This document shows, piece after piece, positions 1 to 12,560 of a stretch of DNA of 64,000 nucleotides (position 1 is its first letter; each line of letters starts with the position of its first letter). This DNA comes from Voacanga thouarsii (taxonomy: Eukaryota; Streptophyta; Magnoliopsida; Gentianales; Apocynaceae): positions 1,967,001-2,031,000 of the forward strand of contig JANUWF010002273.1 of assembly GCA_026120185.1 (NCBI GenBank), in the 5' to 3' direction. The position numbers and the translations under genes are program-made. Under the pieces are notes generated by a model. It searched no databases and was not told the DNA's origin. It saw nothing but the letters and a program-made list of their open reading frames with translations.

Positions 1-379
1 ATTGAAGAAAATTGATTAGAGGATTAATTGTGTTGTTTGGATTTTAATTGAAGGTGAATAAGTGTTTGAAGGCTGGAGTGAAAGTTTTAGGAGGTTCTAA
101 GAGGTTGAATCCAGTAGGTAAGGAAATTTAGGTTTCTTGCGTTTTGGTTCTAGTCACTGTTTCTTCCAAATCAAAGGTGTTCTTGAATTCTTTATGAAAA
201 GTATTATTTTGAATATATGAAAAATAGTATTGAGCATGATATGTTTGCTTGTTAAATTCTGTTTTGATATTGTAAATGAAATTTATGAGTTTAAGCTTTG
301 TTAAATTCTATTTTAAGACCCCACGAGTTTTGTTGTATTCTAAATTCCTAAACTCTTTTGATCAAACATTTTGTACATG

Positions 380-428
<49 letters not shown>

Positions 429-737
429 TAGCATGTTCAATCCCGGGTAGGCCAGATTTCCTTATTGAATTAGTGAGTTCACCCCTTATTTAATATTTTG
501 CAGGTTCTCAGTTAGATGAGGATGAGTTCGAAGAATGGTTTGAAGAGAATCTAAAGTGATTAGTCATTTTTCATTTTCGTTCAGTTTTGTGTATGTTTTG
601 TTTTGGATTTAAAAATGATGTAAGGATATTCTTTAAGTATTACTAGAATGTTATGTTTTGGTTATTTATGGTATGTAAGGGTTCGACATTTCCTTTTTGG
701 GGTGTTGCCATGTCATCCTCGGTATCAGGACGTGACA
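1..737. repeat. Unclassified LTR-like sequence, right end only
   Basis: No long ORF is convincing here. The last 100 bases (GGGGTGTTGCC, then GGTATCAGGACGTGACA at 721-737) look like the 3' end of a plant LTR, ending in CA one base before the copia A LTR. A short exon-like stretch at 505-559, preceded by a pyrimidine-rich TTTTGCAG, encodes an acidic tail ending in a stop; whether it was ever coding is unknown. If this is an LTR, its left end lies outside the window. The assignment is inference from the ends only. Confidence 0.35.
382..425. repeat. (AT)n microsatellite
   Basis: Simple alternating TA repeat of about 44 bases within the leading LTR-like sequence. Confidence 0.95.
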
Positions 738-738
738 C

Positions 739-1038
739 TGTGGTTGTTAAGTCAGCTATTGAAGATGCCAGCTCAACTGTCAGATCATCTAAATTTTCTT
801 TTGATCCTGGCTGAATGTTTTTGGAGGCAAAGCATTCAGTTTCTAAAAGCTATTTTGTTTCGTGTTTGACAACTGTTAATTATTGTTGGATGTAATCAAA
901 TTTCATAATTCAATTGATAGCTTATTTAGATCCGGATGATATAAATGAACACTTGTGTATTGATTCAGTTTTTTTCATAATAGAAAGAGAAAACATTTCC
1001 CCAATTTCAGTCTCTTCCATATGTCTTCATTTTCTACA
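739..1038 (+). repeat. 5' LTR of copia A (300 bp)
   Basis: Homologous to 18084-18395. It is 12 bp shorter because one copy of a short GTCAG-flanked repeat near its start is missing. It begins TGTGG and ends CTACA directly before the primer binding site. Confidence 0.88.
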
Positions 1039-1050
1039 TGGTATCAGAGC
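1039..1050 (+). other. Primer binding site of copia A
   Basis: TGGTATCAGAGC, complementary to the 3' end of initiator tRNA-Met, directly after the 5' LTR as in most plant copia elements. Confidence 0.9.
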
Positions 1051-1259
1051 GTAGTTCTTGCGTTGTTCATAATCTGTTGAAGATGAAAGGCGGATTCAAG
1101 ATGAGTTGAATCTCATTCCATTCTTATGCAGTTTCAGTTGTTTCTATGAGGTAATCATCAAATCAAAGTCTTTGATTGTTTACATGATTTCTAGTTGAAT
1201 TGGTTTTGTGTTTTCTGGTCATCGAAGCTGTGAAGTTTGTATATTCTGGTTACGAAGTT

Positions 1260-2200
1260 ATGGATAATCAGGAGTTTGTTGTATCTAGTCCATTTTATAT
1301 GCATCCGAATGAAAATCCATCTTTGATTTTAGTCCAACCATCTTTGAATGAAAGAAATTATCATCAATGGTGTAAAGCTATGCGGATGGCATTGATTTCT
1401 AAGAACAAATTAGGTTTTGTTAATGGTAGTATCAAAGCACCGATTCAAACTCATAGCTCTTATGCAGCTTGGGAACAATGTAATAATATGGTTTTGTCAT
1501 GGATTCTGAATTCAATTTCATCATCCATTGTTCAAAGTGTAATTTGGATGGACAACGCCTATGATGTCTGGGTTGATCTCTGCGAATGTTTTTTTCAAGG
1601 GGATTCTTGTAGAATTTTAGATCTTCAAGAAGACATTTATAACCTGAAATATGGATCATTAACTGTAAATGAATATTACATAAATTTGAAGACTCTGTGG
1701 GAAGAACTGTTAAACCTGAGGCCACTTCCTATTTGTTACTGTGATCCAAAATGTCAATGTCCAGCATAACCTGAAGTCAAGACAAATAATGATGTTGATT
1801 TTGTTATCATATTTATAAAAGGATTAAAGGAAGAATTCAGTGGGATAAAGTCTCAAATCTTATTGACTAAGCCTTTTCCAACTGTGAACCAGGCTTTTTC
1901 TATGGTTTTCACTCATGAAAGGTCACTTAATTACTACTCTGCACATTCTGATAGTTTAATTTCTGCAAGTCCTCAAGTTTTTGTTACAAGGAACATTGTA
2001 GTAGATTCATCCTCACAAGCTGGAAATGTGCTAAGGCATAAGTTCATGTTAAATGCAATTGGAAATGTTGGTGGGAAGAATATACAGAATGCTGGATATT
2101 AAGGGTACAAAAAAGGAAACAATATGAACAGAAGGTTGCAATGTACATTTTGTGGATTGTAGGGACACACAATAGATAGATATTATAAGAAACATGGATT
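1260..2200 (+). pseudogene. Copia A gag remnant
   Basis: The ATG at 1260 opens a product with the copia gag N-terminus of the Retrotran_gag_3 type (HPNENPSLILV, then NYHQWCKAMRMAL and KNKLGFVNGSI), followed by a UBN2-like region with YDVWVDLCECFF. A stop at 1767 interrupts the frame and sequence continues past it. A CCHC-like knuckle is visible near 2142-2193 (CTFCGL, stop, GHTIDRYY), with its last cysteine changed to tyrosine. The gag protein would form the virus-like particle; this copy cannot be translated whole. Confidence 0.85.
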
Positions 2201-2559
2201 TCTAACAAGCTACAAAAATAAAAACAGGACTATAGGGAATCCAAAATTTTATACCACAAGCTAATGCTGTTGTTGACAGTAGTAATTTTTAGAATGTTCC
2301 CAATGGTGCAAGTTCAGTTACAGGTTGTTCACATACCAATGGTGCAAATTTAGTTCCAGGTTGTTCACAAACTTCAATGGATTCTCAGTCTTCAAAGTAT
2401 GTAACTCAAGAACAGTATCAACAGTTGTTGAAATTGGCTCAATCTCAGCTTGCTCCTCCTTTTTCGAAAACCAGCACTACCTCTGGTCATACCCATTCAA
2501 TTAATCAAGCATCTGTTCTACCAAAATTTTCAAATTCATTACATGAAGCTCAAAACACA

Positions 2560-4010
2560 GGTATATGCTCTTCAATCTGGATTTAGATTCAGGGGCTACA
2601 GATCATATTTGCTCTTATCTAGAGTTTTTTTTATTGATTATCATTCAACTTAAAATGTGTCTATAAAGTTACCAACTGGAGAATTAGTACATGTTTCACA
2701 CATAGGCATAGTTCATTTAAATTCTTCTATGGTTTTGGATCAAGTCTTATTCATTCTTCAATTCTCTTTCAATTTGATTTCTATTAGTAAACTTCTTCAA
2801 CAATTGAAATGTGTCATAGCTTTCAAAAATGATTGTTGTTTTATTTAGGATCTACATCATGGTCGGATGATTGGATCAGCTAAACTTTCTGGGGGTCTCT
2901 ATCATCTTGATCTACACCAGCCTACTTGCATTGTGAATTTAGCATATGATGTTGCTAATGGTAAATGTTACAGCAAAACATTGTTATAGCATTATAGACT
3001 AGGTCATTTGTCTACAAAATAGTTGAGTGAGGTTTAAAAGGTTGATTCTTCTATTGTTTTACCTGCTACTGATGTATTTGTCCAATCTACCTTTTAGCTA
3101 AACAACATAAATCTTCTTTTCCCTTACATTAGGGAGTTGTTGAATCTATTTTTTATTTGATTCATATGGACATTTGAGGACCTTTTAATATCAGTACAAT
3201 TCATGGTCATAAGTATTTTCTGAATATAGTAGATGATTTTAGCAGATTTTCTTGGGCATTTTTTGTTAAAAATAAAAATCTGAAGTGAGATCTTTGATAC
3301 AACACTTTATTGTTTATGTTGAAACTCAGTTTAATAAAAAGGCTAAAGTTTTGAGATCTAATAATGGTCTTGAGTTTCAACTTCTTGATTTCTATTATTC
3401 AAAAGGTATCCTTTATCAAATTTCATGTCCTTATACCCCTGAGCAAAATAGTATTGTGGAGAGAAAATATCGACATATTCTTAATGTAGGTAGAGCTCTT
3501 AGGTTTCAGTCTCAAATACCCATTGCATATTGGAGTTACTGCATTCAACATGCTGTGTATTTGATAAATGTTACTCTTTCTCCTGTGTTACACTAGCAGA
3601 CACCATTTGAAAATTTATATCATAAATATCCAAATTATAGTATTCTTAAGGTCTTTGGCAGTTTAACTTATGCTTATATCCAATTGCCTCATAAGCATAA
3701 ATTTGATCCTAAAAGTAAACCTTATATTTTCATTGGTTATTCTTCTTCTACAAAGGGTTTTCTTCTGTCAGACTTCTTTTCAAGAGAAATTTTCATATCA
3801 AGAAATGTTTCTTTCATAGAATCTTGTTTTCCTTTTGTGTATCATATAACTTCACCTAATTCCAATTTGGATAAACCCGTTCTACCCTTACCTTATTATT
3901 TATCTTTCTATCTGCCTCATACCTCCTCTCATCAAGCTTCACATTTACCTTTTTCTTCTATTTCTGCAATTCCTCTTAGAAGTTCTACTAGATAAACCAC
4001 TACACCTACT
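2560..4010 (+). pseudogene. Copia A protease and integrase remnant
   Basis: An aspartic protease motif DSGATDHIC is encoded at about 2586. It is followed by the GAG-pre-integrase region (HYRLGHLSTK near 2990) and the integrase core: an HMDI segment near 3165, the VDDFSRFSWAFF segment near 3230, and YTPEQNSIVERKYRHIL at 3430-3480 with the C-terminal catalytic glutamate. Stops and at least one frameshift (near 3280) split it. The downstream integrase C-terminal part (HKHKFDPKSKPYIFIGYS) is at 3684-3780. The gene order PR-INT-RT identifies the copia superfamily. Confidence 0.85.
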
Positions 4011-4089
4011 CATATTTTTTATTATATTTGCTCTAAAGTGTAGAAAATCACTACACCATACTTTCTCCCTTCCTCAATTACATGTTCAA

Positions 4090-5094
4090 CATTTCTATGG
4101 AATGCTACTAAGCATTACTTTGAAGCTGTACAATCCAAAGAATGGTGTGCAGCAAGGGAAGCTGCAATTGCTGCAATTACAACTTTAGAAGCTAACAAAA
4201 TATGGCATTTAGTTCCTTTACCTCCTGGAAAGAAGGTTATTGGCTGTAAATAGGTATATCGAATTAAGTATAAGACTGATGGATCTATTGATAGATATAA
4301 AGCATGACTTATTGCAAAAGGATATAATCAACAAGAAGGAGTAGATTTCTTGGATACTTTTTCCCTGGTTGTGAAGATTACCACTATCAGACTCATGTTA
4401 GCTCTAGCTGCCAAATCTAACTGGCATATTCAACAGTTAGATGTAAATAATGCTTCCTTACATGGTGATTTGTTTGAAGAAGTTTATATGGATATGCCCC
4501 CAGGATTTGCCATTACGGATGGTTCTTTAGTTTGTAAACTTGACAAGTTTTTATATGGACTTAAATAGGCCAGTACACAATGGAATGCTAAACTTACTGC
4601 TTACTTGTTGTCATTAGGTTTTCACCAGTCCAAAAGTGACTATAGTTTATTTTTCAAGAGGGTCAGTAGTTTATTCATTGCTATTTTGGTATATGTTGCT
4701 GACATTCTTGTTTTGAGTAATCAATTAGAAGCTATTACTACTGTCAAAAGTCAGTTACATTATCGGTTTCAGATCAAAGATTTGGGGGATCTTCATTATT
4801 TTTTTGGTTTTGAGATTCATAGAGATTCAGTTGGTATTGTTCTATTTCAATAGAAATTTGTGTTTGATGTGCTTCAAACACATGGTTATATTAGTTGTAA
4901 ACTGGTTTCTACTCCATTAGATAGTAAGCAAAAGTTAGTTGTTGGAAATTCAGAATTGTTTAATGATGTTTCTTTGTATTGAAGTTTAGTTGGGAAGCTG
5001 TTATAATTGACTCGTAGCCGACTATACATTATTTTTGTTATTTAGTAGTTGATTCAATTTCTCACATCTCCAATAATTTTGCATATGCAAATTG
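4090..5094 (+). pseudogene. Copia A reverse transcriptase remnant
   Basis: RVT_2-type reverse transcriptase: the EWCAAREAAIAAI entry region, then [23 protein letters not shown] with the first catalytic aspartate, and DLGDLHYFFGFEIHR. The catalytic YVDD box reads YVAD (about 4690), which would abolish polymerisation. Several stops sit where copia proteins normally have glutamine (for example LYGLK-stop-AS), consistent with CAG-to-TAG change. The reading is cut at 5094 by copia B and resumes at 15951 with the RNase H domain. Confidence 0.88.
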
Positions 5095-6814
5095 TGTTGG
5101 GTATCTCAGGCTCGTATCGTATACGACGTAACGAAAAATAAAACGAGATACCGTCCCAAGACCCATCCATGTGTGGAAAACAAGACATAATGATAATAAA
5201 GGTAATAGCTTTTACCTTTGGGTGATCATACGAAGAACAATTTTTTTTTCTTCTTCAAGTCAAGGCGCGATCTAGCAATCCTCTTGTGCAAACTCTACGA
5301 GAGTTGGACGTCTAACCACTATAATCATAATGTGTGATTATCTCTAATAGTAATCCACACAGAGGAATACTCAAGCACCAAAATTTTCTGTGCTAGCAGA
5401 AAAAGATGGTGGCTAGGGCTTTTTTCAAGAACAATCGTGAGAGAGGGAGAAGGGAAAAATCGTGTATAATTTGTTATGTGGCGTGACAATCACGTTAAGC
5501 TAGGGTTTTGTGTGTATCCATTATATCACACGAAAAATCCTGCTAAAATTGAGAATTCTAATCCTATTAGAATTCCCTAATTGTAATTGGAAATATCAAA
5601 TTCTCACAATTACAACTTGGACCACAAATTATAACTAATTATAATTTGTCCACTACAACTTCTCTTTCTGTCAATCAACCCTACTATGTTATCAAATAAC
5701 ATTTTGAATATATAATCTTCTATTGTGTGTGACCTATTATGTCTCCCAATCAATTGGTAGCGATTATGAATTAATCTAAACGTCTTTGAGATTAATAATC
5801 CATAATTAATAAGAATTAATCTCGTTAATTCTAATTAGAATTGATTTATTAATTCATCAATTAATAAACCTATATTCCCAGATCATGAGCGGTATCTAGT
5901 AACACATAATGACTACCCAAGAGTCCAGAAAGTCAAGTGGCTTGACATGAACCCTTCAATAACAAATTTCAGTGCAATTAAATCTTTTCACCATACAATA
6001 TCTCATTCGGTTTGGAGTACGGAATTAGTGCCAACTCATTCTAGAATTAATTCTAGCCCAAATACAATAATACTTGTATCAGGAACCCACTACTCTAGAT
6101 TTGTATCAATTGGAACTGTTTCCAATACACAATTGTCTTGGCCAAGGACTTTCGGAGTAGTAATTCATACAAGTGGCCGTGAGATATTCACCCATACTAT
6201 TAGGAGTTGTGAATTCTTTATTGACCCTCTAAATTATTTTCGTTTACCTCACAATGTACCCAATATCCATCCCATAGGCGGTCCTCGATCGAGCTCCAGA
6301 GATTGGAATCAAAGTATAAAGCTCAGCAAACAAAGTACCTTCAAGATCTCAAGTCTAATGATATTTCCACGTTTGCTATAGTGAGATTATATCGCTGACA
6401 CTAAATAGTTATCTATGCAATTATCTCAAAGTTAGGTCATCCAATGAATTTGTTCCATTAACAAGCATCGATGTATTAACTTTGAGTATCTCAATACTCA
6501 CAGTTATGAGAACCACCGCCTAATCAAATCAGAAAATCTAACACATGCTAGTCTTAACGCATTAATGATGTTCTGTCTCATTAATACTATGACTAGGGAC
6601 TATTTAAGTACTAACACCATCCAGTGTAGTAGGAATCTCATATCATGATCTCTATCATGATTTTCTTAACACAATGTTGTACTATGGACTTTATCGAACA
6701 ATTATATTATTTAAAGTAAACAAAAGAAACTGTAAGATAAATAATGCATTTTATTAAAATAAAATGTGTCACATACAATGTACAAGTGATTGCCTCTAGG
6801 GCACAATACTAACA
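5095..6814 (-). repeat. 3' LTR of copia B (1720 bp)
   Basis: On the + strand starts TGTTGGGTATC and ends GGGCACAATACTAACA. The same length as its partner at 14231-15950 and closely similar throughout. ORFs inside it (for example 5947-6381) also occur, broken, in the partner and are not genes. Confidence 0.93.
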
Positions 6815-6826
6815 AACTCCCACTTG
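6815..6826 (-). other. Polypurine tract of copia B
   Basis: On the - strand CAAGTGGGAGTT directly before the TGTTAG start of the LTR, the usual plus-strand primer of plant copia elements. Confidence 0.8.
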
Positions 6827-6831
6827 CACTA

Positions 6832-8215
6832 GAGCTAATTATTCATGTATCTAATACTGAATGACTCAACATAAGAACCATGTTTCTTTTGGTATAGTGC
6901 TTTCGTAAGTAGGTCGGCTATGTTCTTATCTGTAGGAACTCTCTTTATCTTTATTTCCTTAGCTGCTTCAGAAGTGGCTATGTACTCAGCTTCTGTCATA
7001 GAGTTGGCAATAGTCTCTTGTTTAAAACTTTTTCAACTTATTGTCCCTCCTCACAACGTAAACACATAGCCAGATTGTGATTTGAAATCATCTTTGTCAG
7101 ATTGAAAATTGGCATCAGTATACCCGTTTATTTTCAAATAATTTTTTTTCATATACTAGGAATATATCCTTAGTCCTTCGTACGTACTTTAAAATGTTCT
7201 TTACAGCCACCCAATGACCTCATCAAGGTTAGATTGGTATCTGCTCGTCAAACTGAGAGCATAAGATACATCGGGACTCGTACATATCGTAGCGTACATG
7301 ATAGATCTAATTATCGAGGCATATGGAATCTTACTCATATGATCCCTTTTAACTTGTGTCTTGGGAGACATTGACTTTGAAAGGCTTACGCCATGTGACA
7401 TGGTTAAGAATCCCCTTTTGGATTGATCCATGCTAAACCTCTTTAGCACTTTATCTATGTATGTAGACTGCGAAAAACCTAGCAATCTTTTGAATCTATC
7501 CCTATAGATCCTTATTCCAAGAATATAGGTTGCTTTACCAAGGTCTTTCATGGAGAATTGTTTGGACAACCAAACTTTAACCGTTTGGAAGACAAGTATA
7601 TCGTTTTCTATTAGCAATATGTCATCTACATAAAGTAATAAGAAAACGATTGCACTCCCACTAACCTTCTTGTATACACAAGGCTCATCCATGTTTTGAA
7701 TGAAACCAAACTCTTTGATTGCTTCATCAAAATGGATGTTCCAACTCCTAGAAGCTTGTTTAAGTCTATAAATGGACCTTTGCAACTTGCACACTTTTGT
7801 GCTATCATTGGATGTGAAACCCTCAGGTTGTGTCATATACACTTCCTCAGGCAGATTTCCGTTTAGGAAAGCTGTTTTCACATCCATTTGTCAAATCTCA
7901 TAATCATGATGAGCAGCAATGGCTAGGAGTATCCTGATAGATTTCAATATAGCTACTGGTGAGAAGGTTTCATTATAGTCAATACCATATTGTTGATGAT
8001 AATCATTCGCCACTAGTTGTGCTTTATAAGTAACAAAGTTACCATTCATGTCCATTTTCTTCTTTAAAACCCACTTGCACCTAATAGGTTTAATTCATTT
8101 GGGTGGATCAACCAAAGTCCATACTTGGTTGTCGTACATGGAATCGATCTCTGACTTCATGATCACTAGCCATTTGCCAGATTCTGAACTATTCAGAACA
8201 TCCTTGTAGGTAGTA
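6832..8215 (-). pseudogene. Copia B reverse transcriptase and RNase H
   Basis: RT starts near 8210 (KWLVIMKSEIDSMYDNQVWTLV) and continues through QMDVKTAFLNGNLPEEVYM (7887) to the catalytic LLYVDDILLI (about 7630), which is intact, and DLGKATYILGIRIYRD. RNase H remnants (GYTDANFQSDKDD, then TEAEYIATSEAAKEI and NIADLLTKAL) follow down to about 6840. Open stretches are separated by single stops at 8095, 7888 and 7200 and several in the RNase H part. It resembles Tork/Angela-type copia elements, by motif only. Confidence 0.88.
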
Positions 8216-9420
8216 GGCTCATCTTCATCTATGAGTAATAAGTCATTGTGGTTACTAATAAGAAATCCATATCTCTCAGGTGCCACACATTTCCTACTAG
8301 ATCTACGAGGTTCTTGTGTATCAGAAGGTTCATCTATTTTCTCAATAGATGTGGAGTTAGACGGTTGATCCTTGTTTGTTTGATCTTCATAAACTTCACT
8401 AAGTTCAATCTTACTCCCACTGTCCCCTTTGAGCATGTGCTCATTTTCTAAGAAGACGACATGCTTCGAAACAAACAATTTGTTTTCGGAGGGTAGGTAG
8501 AAGTAATATCTGAAAGATTCTTTTGGATATCCCATAGACAAACACTTGTCAGGCTTACTATCAAGTTTGTCTGACTGTGGCCTTTTAATAAAGGCAGGAC
8601 AACCCCATACTCGCAAGTGAGATAACTTTGGTTTCTTACCAAAGAACATCTCAAATAGGGTAGTATCAACCGATTTTGTTGGAACTCTGATTAGTATATA
8701 AGTAGAAGTTTCTAGTGCATACCCTCAAAACGATTTTGGTTGATCTGCAAAAGCCATCATGGTCCGTACCATGTCCAGAAGGGTTCGATTTCTTCTCTCA
8801 GATATACCATTATATTGAGGTATATGTGGTGGAGTCCATTGAGATAATATCCCATTATCTCTAAGATAACTCAGAAACTCTTGGCTCAAGTATTCTCCAC
8901 CTCAATCGGATCTTAGAGTCTTAATACTTTTGCCAAGTTGTTTATCTATTTCATTCTTGAAGTCTTTGAACCTTTTAAAGGCCTCAGATTTGTATTTCAT
9001 TAAATACAAATATCCGTATCGTGAGAAATCATCGATAAATGTTATGAAATAGTTATAACCTCCTCTTGCTTGTATTGACATTGGGCCACATACATCAGAA
9101 TGTATGAGTTCTAATAACTCCTTGGCCCGTTCTCCTTTTCCTGAAAAAGGAGTTTTAGTCATTTTACCTAGTAAATAAGAATCGCATATGCCATATGATT
9201 CATAGTCAAATGACCCTAAGTCACTAAGCTTGTGTAACTTAGAAACACAATTTTTGTTTACATGGTCCAAACGACAATGCCATAAGTAAGAGGTGTTAGA
9301 GTTATCTATTTTAGGTTTCTTATTGTTTATATTGAGAATTGGATTATCCAAGTCTAGAACGTATAAACCATTAACCAAAGTTGTTGAATCATAGTGAATA
9401 TCATTAAAAAAAAAAAGAAC
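8216..9420 (-). pseudogene. Copia B integrase
   Basis: GAG-pre-integrase (LWHCRLDHVNKNCVSKLHKL, about 9290) precedes the integrase core: LIHSDVCGPM, then FITFIDDFSRYGYLYLM, and the glutamate-bearing NGISERRNRTLLDMVRTMM near 8800. The C-terminal part (LSHLRVWGCPAFIKRP, FVSKHVVFLE) is at 8400-8649. Stops at about 8900 and 8730 break it. Integrase would insert the cDNA; this copy is inactive. Confidence 0.88.
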
Positions 9421-9520
9421 AACATTTATTCTTAAATATTAAATGAAATTCACATAAGTCTAAATACACAACTGAGATAATATTTTTCATTAAAACTGAT
9501 ACATAATAACAGTTTTTCAA

Positions 9521-9802
9521 TTATAGAATTAATCCCGAAGGCAGGTTTAGCTCGTATGTTCCCACAGCAAGTGCAACAACCTTTACCCCATTTGCAGTAT
9601 GTAGGTCCACATCGCCTTTCTCTAACCTTCTACTGCTCTTTAGTCCCTGTAAGTTATTGTACAAATGAGATCCACATCCGGTATCTAATACCAATATCTC
9701 ATTTCTAAAAGCAGTATTTATCTCAATTATAAACATACCCGGAGTAGAAGTAGAAGTGCTTGTAAGCTTCTCCTTTTGCTTCTTGTCCTTAATGGTCTCC
9801 AA
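9521..9802 (-). pseudogene. Copia B protease region
   Basis: Encodes the aspartic protease motif VLDTGCGSHLYNNLQGL followed by LHTANGVKVVALAVGTYEL, as in copia polyproteins. The frame closes at 9520, after which about 100 bases are degraded before integrase sequence resumes near 9420. Confidence 0.85.
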
Positions 9803-10576
9803 GTAGGCTTTGCAGTTGCGCCTCCAGTGGCCTATCTTTCCACAATGATGGCATGAGCCCTTGGTAGCTACGTCTTTCTTGTTCGTACCACCTTTGGGCT
9901 TTATGGGAGCCTTCTTCTTCTTCTTTTGAACTTTCTTTTTAGAAGAGGAAGATTATACCATTAAAACTGCATTGGAATCCTTCTTCATGGTGGACTCTGC
10001 GATTTTGAGAAGATTGATCAACTCAGGAATGGTGGATTCAATCTTGTTCATCTGATAGTTAATCACAAATTGTGAGAAACTATTAGGCAAAGATTGTAGA
10101 ATTAAGTCAACACTTAAGTCATGATCCATTGCAAACCCGAGAGATCCAAGCTTCTCTATTAAGCCCAGCATCTTCAGCCCATGAGTGGCCACAGAAGAAC
10201 CCTCTGCCATTTTGCAACGGAATAGTTGCTTTAAGATCTCGTATCTCTCAGTTCTGGCTTGGGCATCAAACAGCTCTCGAAGATGTAAAATGATCGATTG
10301 AACATCTATATACTCGTGCTATTTTTGCAACTTAAGAGTCATGGATGCCAGCATAATATATGATGCTGTAACACTATCTTCTTTGTGCCTCTTGTGGATA
10401 GCATACTTATCAGCATGAGCATCTTGGGCTGGTGGTAATGGAATAGGAGCATTTAGCACGTATAGCAACTTTTTCGATTTGAGAACGATTCTCAAATTTC
10501 TATACCAGTCGAGATAGTTTAATTCAGTTAACTTGTTGGTTTCCAAGATGCTACGTAAGTTTAGGTTTGTTGACAT
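9803..10576 (-). pseudogene. Copia B gag
   Basis: Starts at the ATG at 10576 (MSTNLNLRSILETNKL, then NYLDWYRNLRIVLKSKK), the UBN2-type copia gag fold. It continues through QARTERYEILKQLF and a lysine-rich tract, and ends with an intact CCHC zinc knuckle (CHHCGKIGHWRRNC, about 9810-9850). Stops at about 10319 and 9953 interrupt it. Upstream to the primer site is the element's leader. Confidence 0.88.
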
Positions 10577-10801
10577 GATGCAAGTGACCTAGATGTAAAG
10601 ATAGAGAATATTAGTTACTTGTATATGCACATGATATGCAAATAATTAGGACTTTAATTAAACGCATTTTTACTCTTACTATTTTATTCAAACCAATAGC
10701 CCCCACTATTGATTCAGGAAAGCCTGTTGGAAGCTTTTCTAGTGGATCGGTATCCAAATTCCTCAAGAATAACCTTGGGTTTGCCCAACAAGCCACCCTT
10801 A

Positions 10802-12560
10802 AGTTCATTAGTGTATGCCCTCTTAGATTAGGTTTCTGATGTAAAAAATCGAATATTTTAATAAAAGAACTTATTTTTAGAAATTGTTTATGAATTTACA
10901 ATTTTATTTGTGCATAATTACGTTTGGAAAAGACCCATTGTGTTTGAGTAAGTGGTCCATGTGAATGGAGATCTTTCATGGTAAGGTATGGATCATGGGT
11001 TATTTAGCACATAAACTTTTGTTCTTAACCGATTGATGAGAATAGGAATTTCATCATGTTTAGGTTATTATGTTGTGAATTATAAATGGGGAATGACTTA
11101 CCTTTAGCCAGTGAGTAGTCCATTCACTTCATGACATAAGCGTATTTCGAATACGTAAAACAGGACCTGTAGTAGTGGTTTCTTAAAAGTACTATATGGT
11201 AGAAACGTATACTACTACCGCTACAACGTGGACTAATACTCTACGACTTGAGTATGAGTTGGTGGTCTGACGAAGCTGGAAGCATATACTTTGATATGCT
11301 ATAGTTGAGGTTCTATCGTAGGGCCAATATATTTGCATGTTGGGTATGTGTGACTAGTTAGTTAAGACATACTTGTACAAGATAGTTTCTATACTATATC
11401 GCCTTTTGTGGTTGTCTGAATGATCTAAATATCCAAGGCCCTGGGAAACATGACTTGGATGTTTGCTTTAGGGTAGCTCCCTTGGAAGTGGAAACAATCC
11501 AGGAAGTCGTGGATTATTAGACTAGAGGCCTAAAGATGGTAGATGTTATTTAGAGACGTGTTAGTACACTTCTTCCTCTCTAAATGTACGACGATGTATA
11601 GAGGGGTATTTTAGTCATTACACTTGTAGGTCGGAGACTTTGCTAACATAACATTGTCCTTGGGGTCAATATTTCCTTATGGTGATATTATAAAATATTT
11701 AAAATGCAAAATACAGCTATTTATATGGCAAGGGTATTTTAATCATTTTAGTGGCCAAGGTGGTGTGTCTTTTGGTCCCCAGTATAGACCGTAAGTCCTA
11801 ATTAAATACGGGTTAAGGGATTAATCTTAAATTAAATGGAATTATTTTATTTAAGTAGCCTAATTTAATTATTGGGCTAGAATAAAATAAAGGTCCATGG
11901 AGAAAGAATTAATTAAATTGGTTTGGTGGGTTAATTAATTATTTAGGGCTTTAGCCCAATTTGAATAATTAGGGATTAACTTGGGATTAAACTGATTTAG
12001 GCTTATTTAATTGGACTGATTTATTTGGGCTGGAAAATTAATTATTTGTTGGGCCATTGAATTGGTTCTAACTAGAATAATTAATTAAGCCCAATAGGTT
12101 AAACCAAGAGTCCAATGGCCCAATCCAGTTTAATCTAGGATTTTTTATTTAGGTTAAATAGGAGGATTAGAAACAATGTTGTTGCAATTAGACACACAAG
12201 AGAGACGACTTCTTCTCTATGGAATAGCCAGATGTCTCTCTCTCTCTCCAGAAAATTCCCTAGCTCGTTAATTGTTCACCAAACGGTAGTTAGACAGGCC
12301 ACATACTGAAAGATCGAGAGTTTGGCGTTTACATACATGCAAAGGCGGAGTAGGAGGCTTGCAGGAATCACACCAAAAGCTTCTACCAGCACACCTACAC
12401 CGGTTGCACACGTTCCGGTACAGCCAATACTTAGAACGAGGAAAAGAGGTTAAATTCCCTGCCCGAGCCGGCACCGGCCCTACCCTGGAATTCCTGTTCT
12501 TGTTTTTTAGTTTTTTTTATATTCACTTCCGCTACGTGCTCCATATTTTCCCGCTTTCCA
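10802..12560. repeat. Nested solo LTR, family C copy 1
   Basis: From the TGTATGCCCTCTTAG phrase at 10812 onward this is closely similar to 49045-51000, the sequence inserted in the Tat element's integrase. No internal coding region accompanies it, so it is best read as a solo LTR. Its right edge (about 12560) is judged from where similarity to the other copy fades, and no target duplication could be fixed. Confidence 0.6.

Noticed and set aside
505..559. Possible last exon encoding an acidic tail
   Set aside because: Only 18 codons with a splice-acceptor-like prefix; no upstream exon in the window supports a gene, so it was left within the LTR-like feature.
1039..1050. TGGTATCAGAGC words considered as tRNA gene remnants
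   Set aside because: They lie next to LTR ends and match only the tRNA 3' end, as expected for primer binding sites; no tRNA cloverleaf surrounds them.
5947..6381. 144-residue ORF in the left copia B LTR
   Set aside because: Inside an LTR; its counterpart in the right LTR (15084-15521) is broken by a stop, and in the solo LTR at 53154-54890 it is not kept open.
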